Of a stretch of DNA of 64,000 nt, positions 29,213 through 38,973 are shown piece by piece; position 1 is the first letter of the stretch, and each line of letters opens with the position of its first letter. The stretch is taken from contig CAJJBZ010000003.1 of NCBI GenBank assembly GCA_905182535.1, forward strand, positions 186,001 through 250,000, in the 5' to 3' direction. The stretch comes from an uncultured Planktomarina sp. Lineage in GTDB: Bacteria > Pseudomonadota > Alphaproteobacteria > Rhodobacterales > Rhodobacteraceae. A program made the position numbers and the translations under genes. Below the pieces are notes generated by a model. The model was not told where the DNA came from, did no database searches, and was given only the letters and a program-made list of their open reading frames with translations.

Positions 29213-30976
29213 ATGACTGAAACACAAGCATATCAAGTTTTGGCAAGAAAATATCGGCCAGAGACCTTTGTGGATCTTGTTGGTCAAGACACCATGGTCC
29301 AGACCCTGCGCAATGCCTTTGAAGCTGAACGCATAGCCCAAGCATTTATTATGACGGGGATCCGGGGTACCGGCAAAACTACCACAGCTCGCATCATCGC
29401 CAAAGGAATGAATTGTATCGGCGTAGATGGTAATAGTGGCCCTACCATTGATCCTTGCGGGCAATGCGAACATTGCACTTCAATAATGAAAGGCCGACAT
29501 GTCGACGTAATGGAGATGGATGCCGCGAGCCGCACCGGCGTTGGAGACATTCGCGAAATTATCGACTCCGTTGCTTATCGAGCCGCTTCCGCTCGCTATA
29601 AGATCTACATTATCGATGAGGTTCACATGCTGTCTACCAATGCTTTCAACGCATTGCTCAAAACGCTGGAAGAACCACCAGCGCATGTGAAATTTATTTT
29701 CGCTACTACAGAAATTCGTAAGGTGCCAGTCACGGTGCTATCACGATGCCAGCGGTTTGACCTGCGGCGTATAGAACCCGAAGTTATGATCGCCCTGTTA
29801 CAAAAAATTACTAAGTCTGAAGGAGCTGAAATCACTGATGAGGCTTTGGGCCTGATCACCCGCGCAGCAGAAGGTTCGGCTCGCGACGCGCAATCACTTC
29901 TGGATCAAGCAATTTCACATGGCGGAGGAGAGACGACCGCAGAGCAAGTAAGAGCCATGCTGGGCCTGGCAGATCGTGGCCGGGTTTTAGATTTATTTGA
30001 TCTGATCCTACGCGGAGATGCGGCCGGTGCTCTTGGAGAATTATCCAGCCAATATGCAGCAGGTGCCGACCCAATGGCCGTACTACGGGATCTAGCAGAG
30101 GTGAGCCATTGGGTCAGTGTAATCAAGATCACCCCCGCCGCCGCTGATGATCCTACGGTGTCACCGGATGAAAGTAGCCGGGGCCTCGCAATGGCGAATG
30201 CTTTACCCATGCGTGTGCTAAGCCGCATGTGGCAAATGCTGCTGAAAGCACTCGAAGAGGTTGGCTGCGCGCCCAATACGATGATGGCTGCCGAAATGGC
30301 CATAATCCGCCTAACTCATGTGGCAGATTTACCCACACCCGACGAACTCATCCGAAAATTGCAAAATACGCCTACTTCAGCTCCAATAGCCGCAGCTCAG
30401 GGCAAGCCCTATGCGTCCAGTATTGATCTCCCGACAAATACATTCAAGACCACTAGATCTCAGCAAGCGCCCCCTGCGCTGCAAACTAAGAACACTGCTG
30501 GCGTCACCGCAGCCTTAGTCGTGAAGCCCGCTGAAGATGCGCTAGCCAGCCCTGCTCGGTTCCAGGATGTATTAATTCTTATTAGAAATCACCGCGACGT
30601 AAAGCTTTTAGTAGATGTAGAAACTACCCTACGATTAATCAGCTACTCCCCAGGCCGCATCGAATTTGAACCCACAGAAGACGCCCCAAAAGATTTGGCG
30701 CAGCGTCTTGGTAGCAAACTGCAAACTTGGACTGGAAATCGATGGGCCGTATCTATCGGCAGTAATGGTGCCAAAACCATCGCAGAGATGCGAGATGCCG
30801 CAACCACAGCACTCACACAAATAGCTAAATCCCATCCTTTAGTGAAGGCAGTACTAATTGCCTTTCCAAAGGCTGAAATCACTGAAATTCGTACTGCCAA
30901 AGATATTGCGACAGAAGCACAAATAGAGGCCCTTCCAGAAGTTGAAGACGAATGGGATCCCTTTGACGACGAATAG
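29213..30976 (+). CDS. dnaX: DNA polymerase III subunits gamma/tau
   Basis: Clamp-loader ATPase, 587 residues. Seen: YRPETFVDLVGQ near the start, Walker A GIRGTGKTTTAR (~45), a zinc module with CGQCEHC (~83), Walker B IIDEVHML (~133), the SRC motif in LSRCQRF (~175), and a C-terminal tau-like part after an Ala/Pro/Thr-rich linker (~400-440). The first of three genes in the dnaX-ebfC-recR order. ATG 29213 is preceded by GAGGGAAG. No internal slippery A-run was noted that would make the short gamma form. Confidence 0.96.
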   Translation: MTETQAYQVLARKYRPETFVDLVGQDTMVQTLRNAFEAERIAQAFIMTGIRGTGKTTTARIIAKGMNCIGVDGNSGPTIDPCGQCEHCTSIMKGRHVDVMEMDAASRTGVGDIREIIDSVAYRAASARYKIYIIDEVHMLSTNAFNALLKTLEEPPAHVKFIFATTEIRKVPVTVLSRCQRFDLRRIEPEVMIALLQKITKSEGAEITDEALGLITRAAEGSARDAQSLLDQAISHGGGETTAEQVRAMLGLADRGRVLDLFDLILRGDAAGALGELSSQYAAGADPMAVLRDLAEVSHWVSVIKITPAAADDPTVSPDESSRGLAMANALPMRVLSRMWQMLLKALEEVGCAPNTMMAAEMAIIRLTHVADLPTPDELIRKLQNTPTSAPIAAAQGKPYASSIDLPTNTFKTTRSQQAPPALQTKNTAGVTAALVVKPAEDALASPARFQDVLILIRNHRDVKLLVDVETTLRLISYSPGRIEFEPTEDAPKDLAQRLGSKLQTWTGNRWAVSIGSNGAKTIAEMRDAATTALTQIAKSHPLVKAVLIAFPKAEITEIRTAKDIATEAQIEALPEVEDEWDPFDDE

Positions 30977-31037
30977 CTTAACATAGAATTTTGTGGCTAA
31001 TACCCACACATTGATCCAACTACAAACGAGGTAAAAC

Positions 31038-31373
31038 ATGCTAAACGGTCTTGGTGATATGGCGAAAATGATGAAGACAGCCCAAGAAATGCAAGGTAAA
31101 ATGGCTCAAATGCAAGAGGATTTGGCCAATATAACCGTAACTGGTGAAAGTGGTGCTGGCTTAGTGACAGCTACAGCAAACGCCAAAGGCTTTTTGACCA
31201 GTTTGAGTATTGATGCTAGCATTTTCGATCCCAATGAAAAAGAAGTGGTTGAAGATCTTATCCTTGCCGCAATCAAAGATGCACAGGCCAAAGCGACAGA
31301 AAAATCTGGATCCGAAATGCAACGCTTGCAGCAAAGCCTCGGCCTACCCGCAGATATGAAGCTGCCATTCTAG
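31038..31373 (+). CDS. ebfC: YbaB/EbfC family nucleoid-associated protein
   Basis: 111-residue dimeric DNA-binding protein between dnaX and recR, as in most bacteria. Seen: the helical N-terminus MMKTAQEMQGKMAQMQEDL and the YbaB-typical TGESGAGLVTATANAKG. ATG follows AACGAGGTAAAAC. It binds DNA with little sequence preference and has been tied to nucleoid organisation and DNA damage tolerance in other bacteria. Confidence 0.93.
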   Translation: MLNGLGDMAKMMKTAQEMQGKMAQMQEDLANITVTGESGAGLVTATANAKGFLTSLSIDASIFDPNEKEVVEDLILAAIKDAQAKATEKSGSEMQRLQQSLGLPADMKLPF

Positions 31374-31427
31374 AATCATTCCGAATATGGGCTTGCAGGG
31401 CGCCGCATTTGCCCTCACGGTAACTCA

Positions 31428-32021
31428 ATGAATAACACCTCTAAAGATTTGGATCACCTGATCGACTTAATGGCAAAACTGCCCGGCTTGGGGCCACGTT
31501 CTGCTCGGCGCGCAGTATTACACATGATCAAAAAACGTGCCTTATTAATGACCCCACTGGCTGATGTTCTGGCTGAGGTTGCGATTACCGTACGTGAATG
31601 TTTGACTTGTTCAAACGTTGGAACTTCTGACACCTGTGACATCTGCCAAAGCCCCAAACGCTTTACAGGTGAAATTTGTGTAGTAGAAGATGTCTCAGAC
31701 CTTTGGGCAATGGAGCGCTCTGGAGTATTCAAAGGCCGCTACCATGTTCTCGGCGGCACCCTGTCAGCATTGGATGCCATTGGCCCAGATGAGCTGCGAA
31801 TACCGAGGTTACTGCAACGAGTGCTAGATGAGAATGTAACCGAAGTAATATTAGCGCTAAATGCCACAATCGACGGCCAAACAACAGCTCACTATATTGC
31901 CGATCAATTGGGTGATGTGACTGTCTCAACCCTTGCGCAGGGCGTGCCTATCGGTGGCGAGTTAGATTATCTTGACGATGGCACAATTACAGCTGCTTTA
32001 AGAGCGCGCAAAAAGATTTAA
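31428..32021 (+). CDS. recR: Recombination mediator RecR
   Basis: 197 residues: an N-terminal helix-hairpin-helix ([20 protein letters not shown]), a C4 zinc finger ([16 protein letters not shown]), a Toprim domain ([16 protein letters not shown] and [17 protein letters not shown]) and a C-terminal [15 protein letters not shown]. It loads RecA at gaps with RecO/RecF. Last gene of the dnaX-ebfC-recR run; no anomaly. Confidence 0.96.
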   Translation: MNNTSKDLDHLIDLMAKLPGLGPRSARRAVLHMIKKRALLMTPLADVLAEVAITVRECLTCSNVGTSDTCDICQSPKRFTGEICVVEDVSDLWAMERSGVFKGRYHVLGGTLSALDAIGPDELRIPRLLQRVLDENVTEVILALNATIDGQTTAHYIADQLGDVTVSTLAQGVPIGGELDYLDDGTITAALRARKKI

Positions 32022-32075
32022 TCCTAATGACCTGGAAAGTTTAGGGGCCGAAGCCGCCTAAAACGCATATATTAT

Positions 32076-32825
32076 TTAGCTGGCGTCGCCATCCCAGCTT
32101 GGTAGATTAAAGAAGCTATCAGCATCCAGCAAGTCACCATGTTGCCGTTCTTCTTCTTCATGTTCTGGAGCATCAGCCAATGTAAAGGTTTTTAGGCCTG
32201 AAATTTCGGCTGGAATACGAGGCTCATCCGACATACCCAAACTTTGCTCTGTACTAACCAATCGGCGGCGCTCATCATCTGACATTACTTCACCATCACG
32301 CAGCTTTTTAGCATTGGCTTTTTGAACCAACACGTCCAGTTCAGTTTGCTTACACAAACCAAGCGCCACCGGGTCTATTGGGTTGATGTTTGTTATATTC
32401 CAATGGGTTCTTTCGCGGATGGCCTGAATTGTGGGTTTGGTCGTTCCCACAAGCTTGGAAATTTGGCCATCAGACAGCTCAGGATGAAACTTGACCAACC
32501 AAAGAATTGACGCTGGGCGATCTTGGCGTTTGGACAAAGGCGTATAGCGCGGACCACGGCGTTTTTCCTCACCAACAGCTGCTGCATAGAATTTTAGGGA
32601 CAGCTTATGGAGCGGATTCGATTGAGCGGTGTCAATTTCTTCCTGTGTAAGCTGATTGTTACCAATCGGATCAAATCCTTTAACACCGGCGGCCACATCA
32701 CCATCTGCAATACCTTGCACTTCAAGCTCATGCATCTCAACAAAATCAGCAATTTGCTTAAAGCTAAGCGTCGTATTGTCTACTAGCCACACTGCAGTGG
32801 CTTTTGCCATAATTGGTTTTGCCAT
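32076..32825 (-). CDS. DUF1013 family regulator-like protein
   Basis: About 249 residues of the DUF1013 family, strongly conserved across alphaproteobacteria. Seen: an N-terminal KATAVWLVDNTTLSFKQIADF resembling a helix-turn-helix, a second SILWLVKFHPELSDGQISKLVG, and the acidic end DADSFFNLPSWDGD. I recall that family members have been described as transcription regulators (TrcR); the exact role here is not known to me. I chose ATG 32825 with GGAGG immediately upstream; a longer frame to 32996 is not credible. It diverges from the RidA gene. Confidence 0.88.
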   Translation of the reverse strand: MAKPIMAKATAVWLVDNTTLSFKQIADFVEMHELEVQGIADGDVAAGVKGFDPIGNNQLTQEEIDTAQSNPLHKLSLKFYAAAVGEEKRRGPRYTPLSKRQDRPASILWLVKFHPELSDGQISKLVGTTKPTIQAIRERTHWNITNINPIDPVALGLCKQTELDVLVQKANAKKLRDGEVMSDDERRRLVSTEQSLGMSDEPRIPAEISGLKTFTLADAPEHEEEERQHGDLLDADSFFNLPSWDGDAS

Positions 32826-33113
32826 TTCGGCCTCCATCCTAAACTTTGATCCCACACATAGCTTTCTCGACGCCTTGCAGCGGCCCCGGGTCTTGGCGGG
32901 ACGAGTTACCATTTTTGGAGAACTTGCTGCTGGTATAATCTGTCCCAACCAAAAGGGAAAGCCCCATGATGCGTCTGTCGTGAAAGACCAAAACATTGCG
33001 TTTCTAATACAGCAATTAGATTTAAAAAAATTGGATTTATATTTAAAATGCTATACTCCTATTTTAAAGCCTAAAGCTGAATAAGAACATTAGTAAAACA
33101 AAGGAATGCACCC

Positions 33114-33455
33114 ATGCTCGAACGTATTGGAACAACTGCCCGCGCCAGCAAAGTTGTAAAACACAATGGCGTAGCATATCTTTCTGGGCAGGTAGCAGAG
33201 GGATCCAGCATCCAACAGCAGACACAGGATTGCCTAGCAAAAATTGACGCTTTGCTTATAGAGGTCGGCAGCAGCCGCTCACAGATATTACGAGCTACGA
33301 TTTGGCTGTCAGACATGAGCTACTTTGATGGCTTAAATGTAATTTGGAACGCTTGGGTGCCCGACGGCCACGCGCCCGCCCGCGCCTGCGGTGAGGCCAA
33401 ACTAGCTCGTGCCGAGCTGCTGGTAGAGATCATTATTGATGCCGCTTGTGACTGA
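33114..33455 (+). CDS. RidA family protein (YjgF/YER057c/UK114)
   Basis: 113 residues of the chorismate-mutase-like RidA fold. Seen: VVKHNGVAYLSGQVAEGSS, VGSSRSQILRATIWLSDMSYF and the C-terminal PARACGEAKLARAELLVEI, where the Arg of PARAC is the family's key residue and Glu/Cys line the site. Canonical RidA hydrolyses reactive 2-imino acids released by PLP enzymes; this shorter subgroup may differ. ATG preceded by AAAGGAATG. Confidence 0.9.
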   Translation: MLERIGTTARASKVVKHNGVAYLSGQVAEGSSIQQQTQDCLAKIDALLIEVGSSRSQILRATIWLSDMSYFDGLNVIWNAWVPDGHAPARACGEAKLARAELLVEIIIDAACD

Positions 33456-33537
33456 TAATCCAACTAGTTGGTTATTGAGTTTGGTTGCGAAACCTTGAGG
33501 CTAAGCCTTCAATAAAAGTATTTTTAACCAAAAGAGG

Positions 33538-34515
33538 CTAAGTCTTTAGTACTATTTTACCTATGTGCTGACTAGATTCCATCCGAGCATGAGCTTTAGC
33601 CGCCTCAACAAGCGGGAATTCACTATCAATCACCGGAGCGACTCTACCGGACACTAAGTGTGGCCAAACATTTTTTAAAAGTGCTGCAGCAATTTTAGCT
33701 TTGGCCAAATCACTTTGGGGGCGCAGGGTGGAGCCAGAAATAGTCAGGCGTCTAGTCATCATTTGCATCAAATTCAGCGCAACTTTAGGCCCTTTCAAAA
33801 ATGCAATCTGCACCAATCGACCATCATCGGCTAAGGCTTCCAAATTGCGCTGAATATAATCACCACCAACCATATCAAGGATCAAATCAACTCCACCGTA
33901 GGATTCCAACACATCTTCAAAAACTTCACTGCGATAATTGATCACCCGCTCAGCACCAAGGTCTTTGCAAGCTTGGCACTTTTTCTCAGATCCAGCTGTA
34001 GCGAAGACCCTAGCACCAAACAAATGCGCCAACTGGATTGCAGTGGTGCCGATCCCAGAGGAACCCCCGTGTACGAGAAATTTATCACCTGCCTGTAATC
34101 CGCCACGCTGAAACACATTGGAGTAAACGGTAAAAAAAGTCTCTGGCAGGCAGGCAGCTTGCTTTAGGGTCAAGCCCTTTGGCACCGGCAGGCAATGGCT
34201 CGCGGAAGTAGCAACATATTCCGCATAACCACCACCAGGCAACAAAGCACAAACTTTATCGCCTACTAACCATCCGTTTACACCCGGGCCCACTTCCAAG
34301 ATCGTTCCAGCCCCTTCCAGGCCAGGCAAATCACTCGCACCTGCGGGCGGGTTATACAGCCCGGCCCTTTGCAGAGCATCTGGCCTGTTGACGCCAGCAT
34401 AGGCAAGCTTTATCACCACGTCTCCCGGCGCTGCTCTCGGGATTGGTCGATGAGTAGCCTGTAACACTTCAGGAGACCCAGGAACAGTAATTTGGACAGC
34501 AGTCATATTGGGCAT
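33538..34515 (-). CDS. NAD(P)H:quinone oxidoreductase, zeta-crystallin type
   Basis: About 325 residues of the zinc-free medium-chain dehydrogenase family. Seen: GVNRPDALQRAGLYNPP near residue 45, the family block VHGGSSGIGTTAIQLA (~150) with the nucleotide-binding Gly pattern, LDMVGGDYIQRN (~215) and HIGKIVLKT at the end. It probably reduces quinones with NADPH. Several Met codons lie at the start; ATG 34515 fits the GGAGG best. It precedes nothing on its strand for a short gap; the neighbouring COQ9 gene reads toward it. Confidence 0.88.
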   Translation of the reverse strand: MPNMTAVQITVPGSPEVLQATHRPIPRAAPGDVVIKLAYAGVNRPDALQRAGLYNPPAGASDLPGLEGAGTILEVGPGVNGWLVGDKVCALLPGGGYAEYVATSASHCLPVPKGLTLKQAACLPETFFTVYSNVFQRGGLQAGDKFLVHGGSSGIGTTAIQLAHLFGARVFATAGSEKKCQACKDLGAERVINYRSEVFEDVLESYGGVDLILDMVGGDYIQRNLEALADDGRLVQIAFLKGPKVALNLMQMMTRRLTISGSTLRPQSDLAKAKIAAALLKNVWPHLVSGRVAPVIDSEFPLVEAAKAHARMESSQHIGKIVLKT

Positions 34516-34542
34516 CATCACCCTCCTTTTAATTTACAAACC

Positions 34543-35223
34543 TTAAGTTTCTGGCCCACGCCCAGGCAGATCATCGCGCATAACCGGGCGTTTTATCTTA
34601 CTCAACAACCAAAGGGGAGCAGCCAACGCAGCACTCAACGGTTTGTTCAAGCGAATTTGCGCTTTAGAAGTTTCAATCTGCATCACGTTCTCAATACGGC
34701 GGTCTAAAAAACTCCAAGTTTCTTCGTTTGAAGAGCTATCATCACCAAGCCAGAAAAGGATAGTTGCTCCATAGACAGCGACTAACGTAGCGCGTTTGCT
34801 GTACCAGTTTACATCCTGAGAACTGTCGCCTAGCGCCATCCAAATATGATCTGCTGTGCCCCAGATCAACTTAGCTCCATCCAAAGCAAATCGCGGCAAA
34901 GCAAACAGAGAGGAGGATCGACGCACAGCTTCCTTATCACTGATAGCCTCAACCCGCAGTCGGATGGCCAATGTAATTTTTTCTCTAATTTTTAAGCCCT
35001 CCGTTTCAGCTATCTTGTAGCTGGCAAGCATTAGAGTATCGCCCTGGCGGTGATAGGCCACAGCCAGATCGACAGCTCCACGCGGGGCCAGCAAAACCGC
35101 CAACCCGGGGTCCATATTCAAATCAGCTACTGCACAGTCAAAGCTGGCTTGTGACCACCCGTCGAAAACTACATGCGGGACAATCGCTGTCAAAAGTTCA
35201 GTTACTCGTGTTTCTAACTTCAT
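34543..35223 (-). CDS. COQ9 family protein (ubiquinone synthesis accessory factor)
   Basis: About 226 residues. Seen: LLTAIVPHVVFDGWSQASFDCAVAD at the N-terminus, typical of alphaproteobacterial COQ9, KIREKITLAIRLRVEAI, and DHIWMALGDSSQDVNWYSKRATLVAVYGAT, the conserved lipid-binding helices of the TetR-like COQ9 fold. COQ9 binds polyprenyl intermediates and helps the hydroxylase step of ubiquinone synthesis. ATG 35223 fits the family start. It diverges from rpsU, an arrangement I recall as common in this order. Confidence 0.9.
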   Translation of the reverse strand: MKLETRVTELLTAIVPHVVFDGWSQASFDCAVADLNMDPGLAVLLAPRGAVDLAVAYHRQGDTLMLASYKIAETEGLKIREKITLAIRLRVEAISDKEAVRRSSSLFALPRFALDGAKLIWGTADHIWMALGDSSQDVNWYSKRATLVAVYGATILFWLGDDSSSNEETWSFLDRRIENVMQIETSKAQIRLNKPLSAALAAPLWLLSKIKRPVMRDDLPGRGPET

Positions 35224-35325
35224 AAGACCCCTAATATCAGCACAACTAGACAAAACAAAAGGCCTGCGCTAAGAAATGACCTCCTGCAATTTTGCAATTT
35301 AAACTAGAAAGGTGGTGAAAACCAC

Positions 35326-35529
35326 ATGCAGGTTAGTGTTCGCGACAATAACGTCGATCAGGCCCTCCGGGCCCTCAAGAAAAAGCTACAACGCGAAGGT
35401 GTGTTTCGTGAAATGAAGCTCAAGCAACATTTCGAGAAACCGTCTGAAAAAAATGCGAGAGAGAAGGCTGAGTCTATCCGTCGCACGCGTAAGCTGGCGC
35501 GTAAGAAAGCTGAACGTGAGGGGGAATGA
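35326..35529 (+). CDS. rpsU: 30S ribosomal protein S21
   Basis: 67 residues, highly basic: [25 protein letters not shown], then [16 protein letters not shown] and a Lys/Arg-rich tail. Exact family length. ATG preceded by AAAGGTGGTG. Its stop lies inside a small perfect hairpin (GGAATGAT-GTGA-ATCATTCC, 35522-35541), followed by a terminator. Confidence 0.97.
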   Translation: MQVSVRDNNVDQALRALKKKLQREGVFREMKLKQHFEKPSEKNAREKAESIRRTRKLARKKAEREGE

Positions 35530-35570
35530 TGTGAATCATTCCATCTGAGCAACGCGCTCCAATACACTAG

Positions 35571-35602
35571 AAAAGCCCCTACCTTCGTGTGGGGGCTTTT
35601 TC
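35571..35602. terminator. Bidirectional intrinsic terminator between rpsU and the Lrp gene
   Basis: AAAAGCCCC (35571-35579) pairs with GGGGCTTTT (35592-35600), followed by T on both strands. It separates two converging genes. Confidence 0.88.
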
Positions 35603-35611
35603 CTAAAAATC

Positions 35612-36070
35612 TCAAAGCGGCAATGCAGTAGTTTTGAAAACAGTGCGCAAAGCAAAGCTGGATTGCATCTGAGTGACGCCAGGCAGTTTAGCGAGAAATT
35701 TTCGGTGGATTTTAGCAAAATCTTCAGTGTCTTTAGCTACCACTTTGAGCAAGAAATCGGCACTCCCAGCCATCAAATGACATTCCAGTACATCCGGGAT
35801 CAGCGCTACTGCCTTTTCAAAGGCCACTAAAACCTCTTCAGCCTGACCACTCAAGGTGATTTCAACAAATACAGTGGCCCTACGGTCCACCTTACGCGGA
35901 TCCAACAGTGCTACATAATCGCGTATGTAGCCTTCTGCCTCCAAGCGGCCAACCCGCCGGTGGCAGGCCGAGGCAGACATATTAACTTGATCGGCCAAGT
36001 CTGAATTTGAAATACGGCCTTTAACCTGTAAAACTGATAGCAACCGACGATCCGTGGCGTCTAACTTCAT
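35612..36070 (-). CDS. Lrp/AsnC family transcriptional regulator
   Basis: 152 residues: an N-terminal winged helix-turn-helix (DRRLLSVLQVKGRISNSDLADQVNMSASACHRRVGRLEAEGYI) and a C-terminal RAM ligand domain (FVEITLSGQAEEVL, VLECHLMAGSADFLLKVVA). Such proteins form octamers and sense amino acids. The target is not evident: the upstream 313 bases contain no gene, and the divergent site would be its own promoter. ATG at the conserved start. Confidence 0.93.
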   Translation of the reverse strand: MKLDATDRRLLSVLQVKGRISNSDLADQVNMSASACHRRVGRLEAEGYIRDYVALLDPRKVDRRATVFVEITLSGQAEEVLVAFEKAVALIPDVLECHLMAGSADFLLKVVAKDTEDFAKIHRKFLAKLPGVTQMQSSFALRTVFKTTALPL

Positions 36071-36383
36071 ATCTTAACCTGTTCTTTCAATAGTTAAAGA
36101 ATATTAGAATATTTGCCTAAATATAAAGATTCACAGTATAAATAACAATGGATTTCATAATAATTGTGGAAGCACCACTGATGATAATTACAGCCGCCGC
36201 ATTTATGATATTACAAAATAAAATAGGTATATAAAATCTGTAAAGATAACCCTATATCCCCATCATTTTATTTATCTAACTAGATAATTTGGGAAAATCA
36301 GCTCGGCAAATACGTAAAAAATCAGTAGCGGGTATCAATCAAAACACGCATCGCTGCCGAGACCGCAAAGCGCAATCCAGCGC
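36071..36383. other. Gene-free AT-rich stretch between the Lrp gene and pheT
   Basis: 313 bases that should hold the Lrp promoter. A 28-codon hydrophobic frame at 36148-36234 (+) has no ribosome site and is not supported. I see no terminator of the usual kind for pheT here. Confidence 0.5.
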
Positions 36384-38777
36384 CTAGCTGCGTAGCTTAC
36401 CACCGGTAGCTTTGGAGACTTTTTCTACAATCTTAGCCGACACAGCTTCAATTTCTAAATCTTTCAGAGTGGTGTCCTTGGGTTGAAGGCGCACAGTGAA
36501 AGCGAGAGATTTCAAACCTTCGGCAAGTGACCCGCCGATGAACTCATCAAACACCTGGACCTCTTCGATCAAGACCTTGTCAGCACCTTTAGCTGCGTTG
36601 ACCAAAGTGATGGCTTCAACCGATTGGTCAACCACAAAAGCAAAATCGCGCTCAACCGCTTGCAGGTCAGAAATCGATAATGCCGGGCGGGTTGCAGATC
36701 TCGTTTTTGGCATAGGTATATTTTTTGTATGAATTGCAAAAGCCATCACAGGGCCTCTTACGCCCAATGCAGCCAGAACTGTGGGATGAACTTCCCCAAA
36801 ACCAGCTAATGAAGTTTTGCCAAGTGCCATACGAGCTGAGCGGCCTGGGTGCCACCAATTAGACAGGCCACGTTGGAATTGTACCTTTGTCGGGGCTCCA
36901 AGGGCATGTAAAACGGCTTCGACGTCGGCCTTCACGTCATATACATCAACAGTGCGACGAGAGCTGTGCACGTCTTTAGGATCAGTCTGCCCAACTAAAA
37001 TACCACAGGCCAGTGCCTCCTGATCTTCGGGCTCGCCACCATGCCAAATTGGGCCAACTTCAAACAATGCCATGTCCATTATTCCACGAGCTTGATTGCG
37101 CGCAGCAGCTTGCAAAAGGCCAGGCAGCAAGGAAGGGCGCATATGGCTCATTTCAGAGCTGATGGGATTCGACAGCATAGTGGCATCCGTACCACCACCA
37201 AACATCACTGCGGCGTCATGATCAATGAAACTGTACGTTACGCACTCGTTATAGCCCAAAGACGCGATCGTCCGACGGGCAGTCTGTTCACGGGTTTGCC
37301 CCAAGGACAGCACAGGTTTTGGTACGCCTAAATTCACGCGCGCGAAGGGTATTCCAACCAACTTGGTCAAGGAGGCGATCCGCGCTATTTCTTCGACCAA
37401 ATCCGCCTCGCCTAGCACATCAGGCCGCCAGCTTGGCACATGGGCCATATCACCTTCGAGACGAAAACCCAAATCTGTAAGCGTTGCACGTTGGGTACGC
37501 TCTGGAATATCCATTCCTACCAGTGACGCAACTCGCGTCACATCAAGTCTATAGGCACGTGCATAATTAGGCACTTTACCCGCTTGGATCAGCTCAGACG
37601 CTTCACCACCTGCATTGTCCACTATCATCCGAACTGCGTATTCCAGCCCCTCAGGAGTAAACTCCGGATCAACACCCCGTTCAAACCGGTAGCGAGCATC
37701 CGAGTTAATCTGTAAAGCCCTACCCGTATAAGCGATTTGAACTGGGTCCCAATAGGCTGATTCAACCAAAACATTGACCGTCTCCTCCGTGCAACCTGTG
37801 TCCGCACCACCCATGATACCAGCAATGCTTTGGGCGCCATTTTCATCACTGATCATCATTTGACCTGCTTCAAATGTATATATCTTATCATCAAGCGCCA
37901 AGATTTTCTCACCTCCCTGCGCGCGATGTACACGCATATTACCAGTAAGTTTATCAGCATCAAAAACATGCAGTGGCCTATTGCGGTCCATAGTAAAGAA
38001 ATTGGTCACATCAACCAAAAAGCTGATCGGGCGTAGACCAATAGCACGCAAGGAGTGTTGCAACCAAGTAGGGCTTGGGCCATTCCTTACCCCTCGGATC
38101 ACACGCCCACAAAATACCGGACATCCATCCAGCGTATTGTCGTCAATTGAAACAGATAGGTCAGCTTTGAAACTGGCCACAACTGGCATAACATCAAAGT
38201 CTTTTAACGTTCCCAAACCCCTAGCTGCTAAATCACGTGCAATACCACGAATACCCAAAGCATCTGGGCGGTTCGGGGTGACGGCGATTTCGATCACAGG
38301 ATCAACTCGGGATGGCTCATGCTCTGCCAACCAATCCGAAAAGCTTTGGCCAACCTCTCCAGAATCCAGTTCAATGATGCCATCATGCTCTTCACTCAAC
38401 TCCATTTCACGTTCAGAGCACATCATACCAAAGCTCTCGACACCGCGGATTTTACCAACACCAATGGTGATATCAATACCTGGAACATACACACCAGGCT
38501 GAGCGATCACTACAGTGATACCTGCACGCGCATTGGGGGCACCACAAATGATCTGGGTAATGCCAGTAGCAGTTTGCACTTGACAGATACGCAGCTTATC
38601 TGCGTCCGGGTGCTTTTCAGCTTCTATAACTTTGCCAATGCTAAATACTGATAGCTTGGCCGCAGGGTCTGTAACCGCTTCCACCTCGAGGCCAAGATCA
38701 GTCAAGGCATATGTGATCTCATCCAAAGATGCATCAGTTAACAGATGGTCTTTCAACCAAGACAATGTGAATTTCAT
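36384..38777 (-). CDS. pheT: Phenylalanine-tRNA ligase beta subunit
   Basis: 797 residues, full length and unbroken. Order of domains: an EMAP-II-like tRNA-binding OB fold (VFSIGKVIEAEKHPDADKLRICQV), the B3/B4 editing domain (RPLHVFDADKL and SIAGIMGG), the B5 DNA-binding-like fold (PSWRPDVLGEADLVEEIARI), the catalytic-like core (YNECVTYSF, NPISSEMSHMRPSLLPGLL) and the C-terminal FDX-ACB domain (VERDFAFVVDQSV, KSLAFTVRLQP). It pairs with PheS in an alpha2beta2 enzyme. Here it is separated from pheS by ~900 bases containing a decayed gene. Confidence 0.97.
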   Translation of the reverse strand: MKFTLSWLKDHLLTDASLDEITYALTDLGLEVEAVTDPAAKLSVFSIGKVIEAEKHPDADKLRICQVQTATGITQIICGAPNARAGITVVIAQPGVYVPGIDITIGVGKIRGVESFGMMCSEREMELSEEHDGIIELDSGEVGQSFSDWLAEHEPSRVDPVIEIAVTPNRPDALGIRGIARDLAARGLGTLKDFDVMPVVASFKADLSVSIDDNTLDGCPVFCGRVIRGVRNGPSPTWLQHSLRAIGLRPISFLVDVTNFFTMDRNRPLHVFDADKLTGNMRVHRAQGGEKILALDDKIYTFEAGQMMISDENGAQSIAGIMGGADTGCTEETVNVLVESAYWDPVQIAYTGRALQINSDARYRFERGVDPEFTPEGLEYAVRMIVDNAGGEASELIQAGKVPNYARAYRLDVTRVASLVGMDIPERTQRATLTDLGFRLEGDMAHVPSWRPDVLGEADLVEEIARIASLTKLVGIPFARVNLGVPKPVLSLGQTREQTARRTIASLGYNECVTYSFIDHDAAVMFGGGTDATMLSNPISSEMSHMRPSLLPGLLQAAARNQARGIMDMALFEVGPIWHGGEPEDQEALACGILVGQTDPKDVHSSRRTVDVYDVKADVEAVLHALGAPTKVQFQRGLSNWWHPGRSARMALGKTSLAGFGEVHPTVLAALGVRGPVMAFAIHTKNIPMPKTRSATRPALSISDLQAVERDFAFVVDQSVEAITLVNAAKGADKVLIEEVQVFDEFIGGSLAEGLKSLAFTVRLQPKDTTLKDLEIEAVSAKIVEKVSKATGGKLRS

Positions 38778-38973
38778 AATGGGCAGCCCCAGTGGTCAGA
38801 ATTACTGTTTATTTTAAAAAGTGGATACCCCTGTTTGCCAAGAAGGGAAAGCCCACGGCGTGGCAAAACACGCGGAGCACAAGATATGTGCATTTTTGCC
38901 TAAATTAGACAAAATCGTAATTGCCGAGCTGCGCTAGCCTCCGCCCCATAACTGATGGAAGTCAGTTTTGTAG

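Noticed and set aside
33460-33485. Imperfect palindrome AATCCAACTAGTTGGTTA behind the RidA gene
   Set aside because: Short, mismatched and without a T-run; it could be chance.
36148-36234. 28-codon hydrophobic frame between the Lrp gene and pheT
   Set aside because: No ribosome-binding site, AT-rich sequence and a length expected by chance.
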